From a bacterium Ga0077546 (lineage in GTDB: Bacteria > Cyanobacteriota > Vampirovibrionia > Obscuribacterales > Obscuribacteraceae): DNA of 6,004 bases. The stretch lies in the NCBI GenBank assembly GCA_001464165.1, contig LNEX01000037.1, positions 1 to 6,004 of the forward strand, read 5' to 3'. The notes under the pieces were generated by a model. That model saw only the letters and a program-made list of their open reading frames with translations, was not told the DNA's origin and made no database searches. This document shows, piece by piece, positions 5,301-6,004 of this stretch (its first letter is position 1; every line of letters begins with the position of its first letter). Position numbers and translations under genes: made by a program.

Positions 5301-6004
5301 GCCTGTTCAGTAAGCAATGTGGGCAACCAGATTTCTTGCTGGTGCGATTGGCCACAGTGGCCTGCCATTCATGATTGTTTTGAGGGCAGAGCCACCAAAC
5401 TTTTTTACTAGACGCCGCAGTCAACGATTCACCACTGACGGAACCATTCTTAGTTGGGTGCAATTGAGCGGCGATATTGGGAAATTTAGTGGACAGGCAG
5501 TTTTCTTGACTGGCTTTCTGATTGGTGCAATAGGGGCAACCACTACCGTCAGCTCGTCTAGAAACTTCGGCCTGCCATTGATGTTCGCTATTCTTGCGAC
5601 ATAGCCACCAGACTTTCTTCTTTGATCGGCAAGTGAACTCAGCAGCACTGATGCCATCATTGAGAGTAGGGTGCCATTCTTGCGCCAATTGTGGAAAAAG
5701 GACAACCAGAGAATTAGTGAACGAGACTCTTTTGTTGGCGCAAAAGGGGCAACCTTTGCCGGCAGCTCGAGAGAAAATAGGCGCTTGCCAGACATGATCT
5801 GACCCACCTTCACACTGCCACCAGGCAATGATGTCCGACCCGCTTGAAAAATCCTGAGCAGTAAATTGGCCGTTATTAGTCGCATGCCACTGACTGGCTA
5901 GCTGGGGAAACCTCTGACTCAAGGGCTCAAATTGGCCAGGGGCTTGCCGGGAACGCTCACTGTTGACACTATCAGCATTGAGTTCAGTTGCTCTAGTCTT
6001 GCGC
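5278..6004 (-). CDS. Zinc-ribbon repeat protein (PF14311-type), N terminus outside the window
   Basis: Three copies of a treble-clef or zinc-ribbon module are present, each of the form 'FPxLAxxWHPTxNG ... KKVWWLC ... HxWxA ... GCPxC'. Counting residues from TTG 5922, the ligand sets are C37/H43/C58/C61, C108/H114/C129/C132 and C179/H184/C200/C203. Such modules are described as probable zinc ribbons and are often found near DNA-related or nuclease-like domains in bacterial and phage proteins, so nucleic-acid binding is the most likely role. TTG 5922 is the first start available here, but the first repeat begins two residues before it. The frame also remains open to the window end, with a hydrophilic Arg/Ser-rich linker, so the true start lies outside. 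The protein ends 11 residues after the last CPHC with RGSSVVG. The gene precedes the glucan hydrolase in a probable operon. Confidence 0.85.
   Translation of the reverse strand, partial: RKTRATELNADSVNSERSRQAPGQFEPLSQRFPQLASQWHATNNGQFTAQDFSSGSDIIAWWQCEGGSDHVWQAPIFSRAAGKGCPFCANKRVSFTNSLVVLFPQLAQEWHPTLNDGISAAEFTCRSKKKVWWLCRKNSEHQWQAEVSRRADGSGCPYCTNQKASQENCLSTKFPNIAAQLHPTKNGSVSGESLTAASSKKVWWLCPQNNHEWQATVANRTSKKSGCPHCLLNRRGSSVVG
5314..5928 (-). repeat. Three in-frame zinc-ribbon repeats with an exact 71-residue period
   Basis: Repeat 1 is about 5740-5928, repeat 2 about 5527-5715 and repeat 3 about 5314-5502. The CPxC knuckles fall at residues 58-61, 129-132 and 200-203, exactly 71 residues (213 bp) apart, and the FPxLA segments keep the same phase. 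Repeats 2 and 3 share KKVWWLC, while repeat 1 has diverged to IIAWWQC. Extending the period one step further upstream puts Arg and Asn where Cys would be expected, so repeat 1 is the first of this block. Confidence 0.85.

Noticed and set aside
5421..5885. 154-codon minus-strand ORF inside the zinc-ribbon gene
   Set aside because: It is an out-of-frame shadow of the repeat-coding sequence. The zinc-ribbon frame has the clear motif conservation.

Overview
The window is 6 kb of chromosomal-looking bacterial DNA of moderate GC with compact genes. TGA is used as a stop, several starts look like GTG or TTG, and there is a Sec-type signal peptide. No rRNA, tRNA, CRISPR array or recognisable insertion sequence was seen. 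The mix of a TPR-matrixin protease, a GH144-like glucan hydrolase, treble-clef zinc-ribbon repeats and orphan membrane proteins would fit an environmental, diderm-type bacterium with a large genome. A non-photosynthetic cyanobacterial relative such as Obscuribacterales is one possibility. That assignment is a guess from gene style, not a proof.

Layout. Positions 32-1177 (+) encode an eight-helix membrane protein of unknown function, preceded by a 7-bp inverted repeat just before its start. It converges, across a 31-bp gap containing a small 14-bp tandem repeat, on an unrecognised 311-residue soluble protein at 1209-2144 (-) that has a strong ribosome binding site. The 452-bp stretch from 2145 to 2596 holds at least one plausible small hydrophobic protein (2362-2553, +), whose frame stays open and hydrophobic upstream, and a perfect TATAAT box at 2559-2564. 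Positions 2597-3949 (+) encode a predicted secreted protein: signal peptide, TPR repeats, then a matrixin-like zinc protease domain with HEIGHSLGLGH and a Met-turn.

On the opposite strand, 4002-5300 encodes a complete glucoamylase-like (PF10091/COG5368, GH144-type) glycoside hydrolase. Immediately upstream of it, and probably in the same transcript, lies a zinc-ribbon repeat protein (5278 to the window end, -). Its N terminus is outside the window. The two reading frames overlap by 23 bp if the first GTG is used, or are separated by 22 bp if a better-supported ATG is used.

No single coherent new pathway is evident. The points most worth a second look are the leaderless GH144-type enzyme abutting a nucleic-acid-type zinc-ribbon gene, the small hydrophobic ORF with its possible frameshifted upstream half, and the TPR-matrixin fusion.
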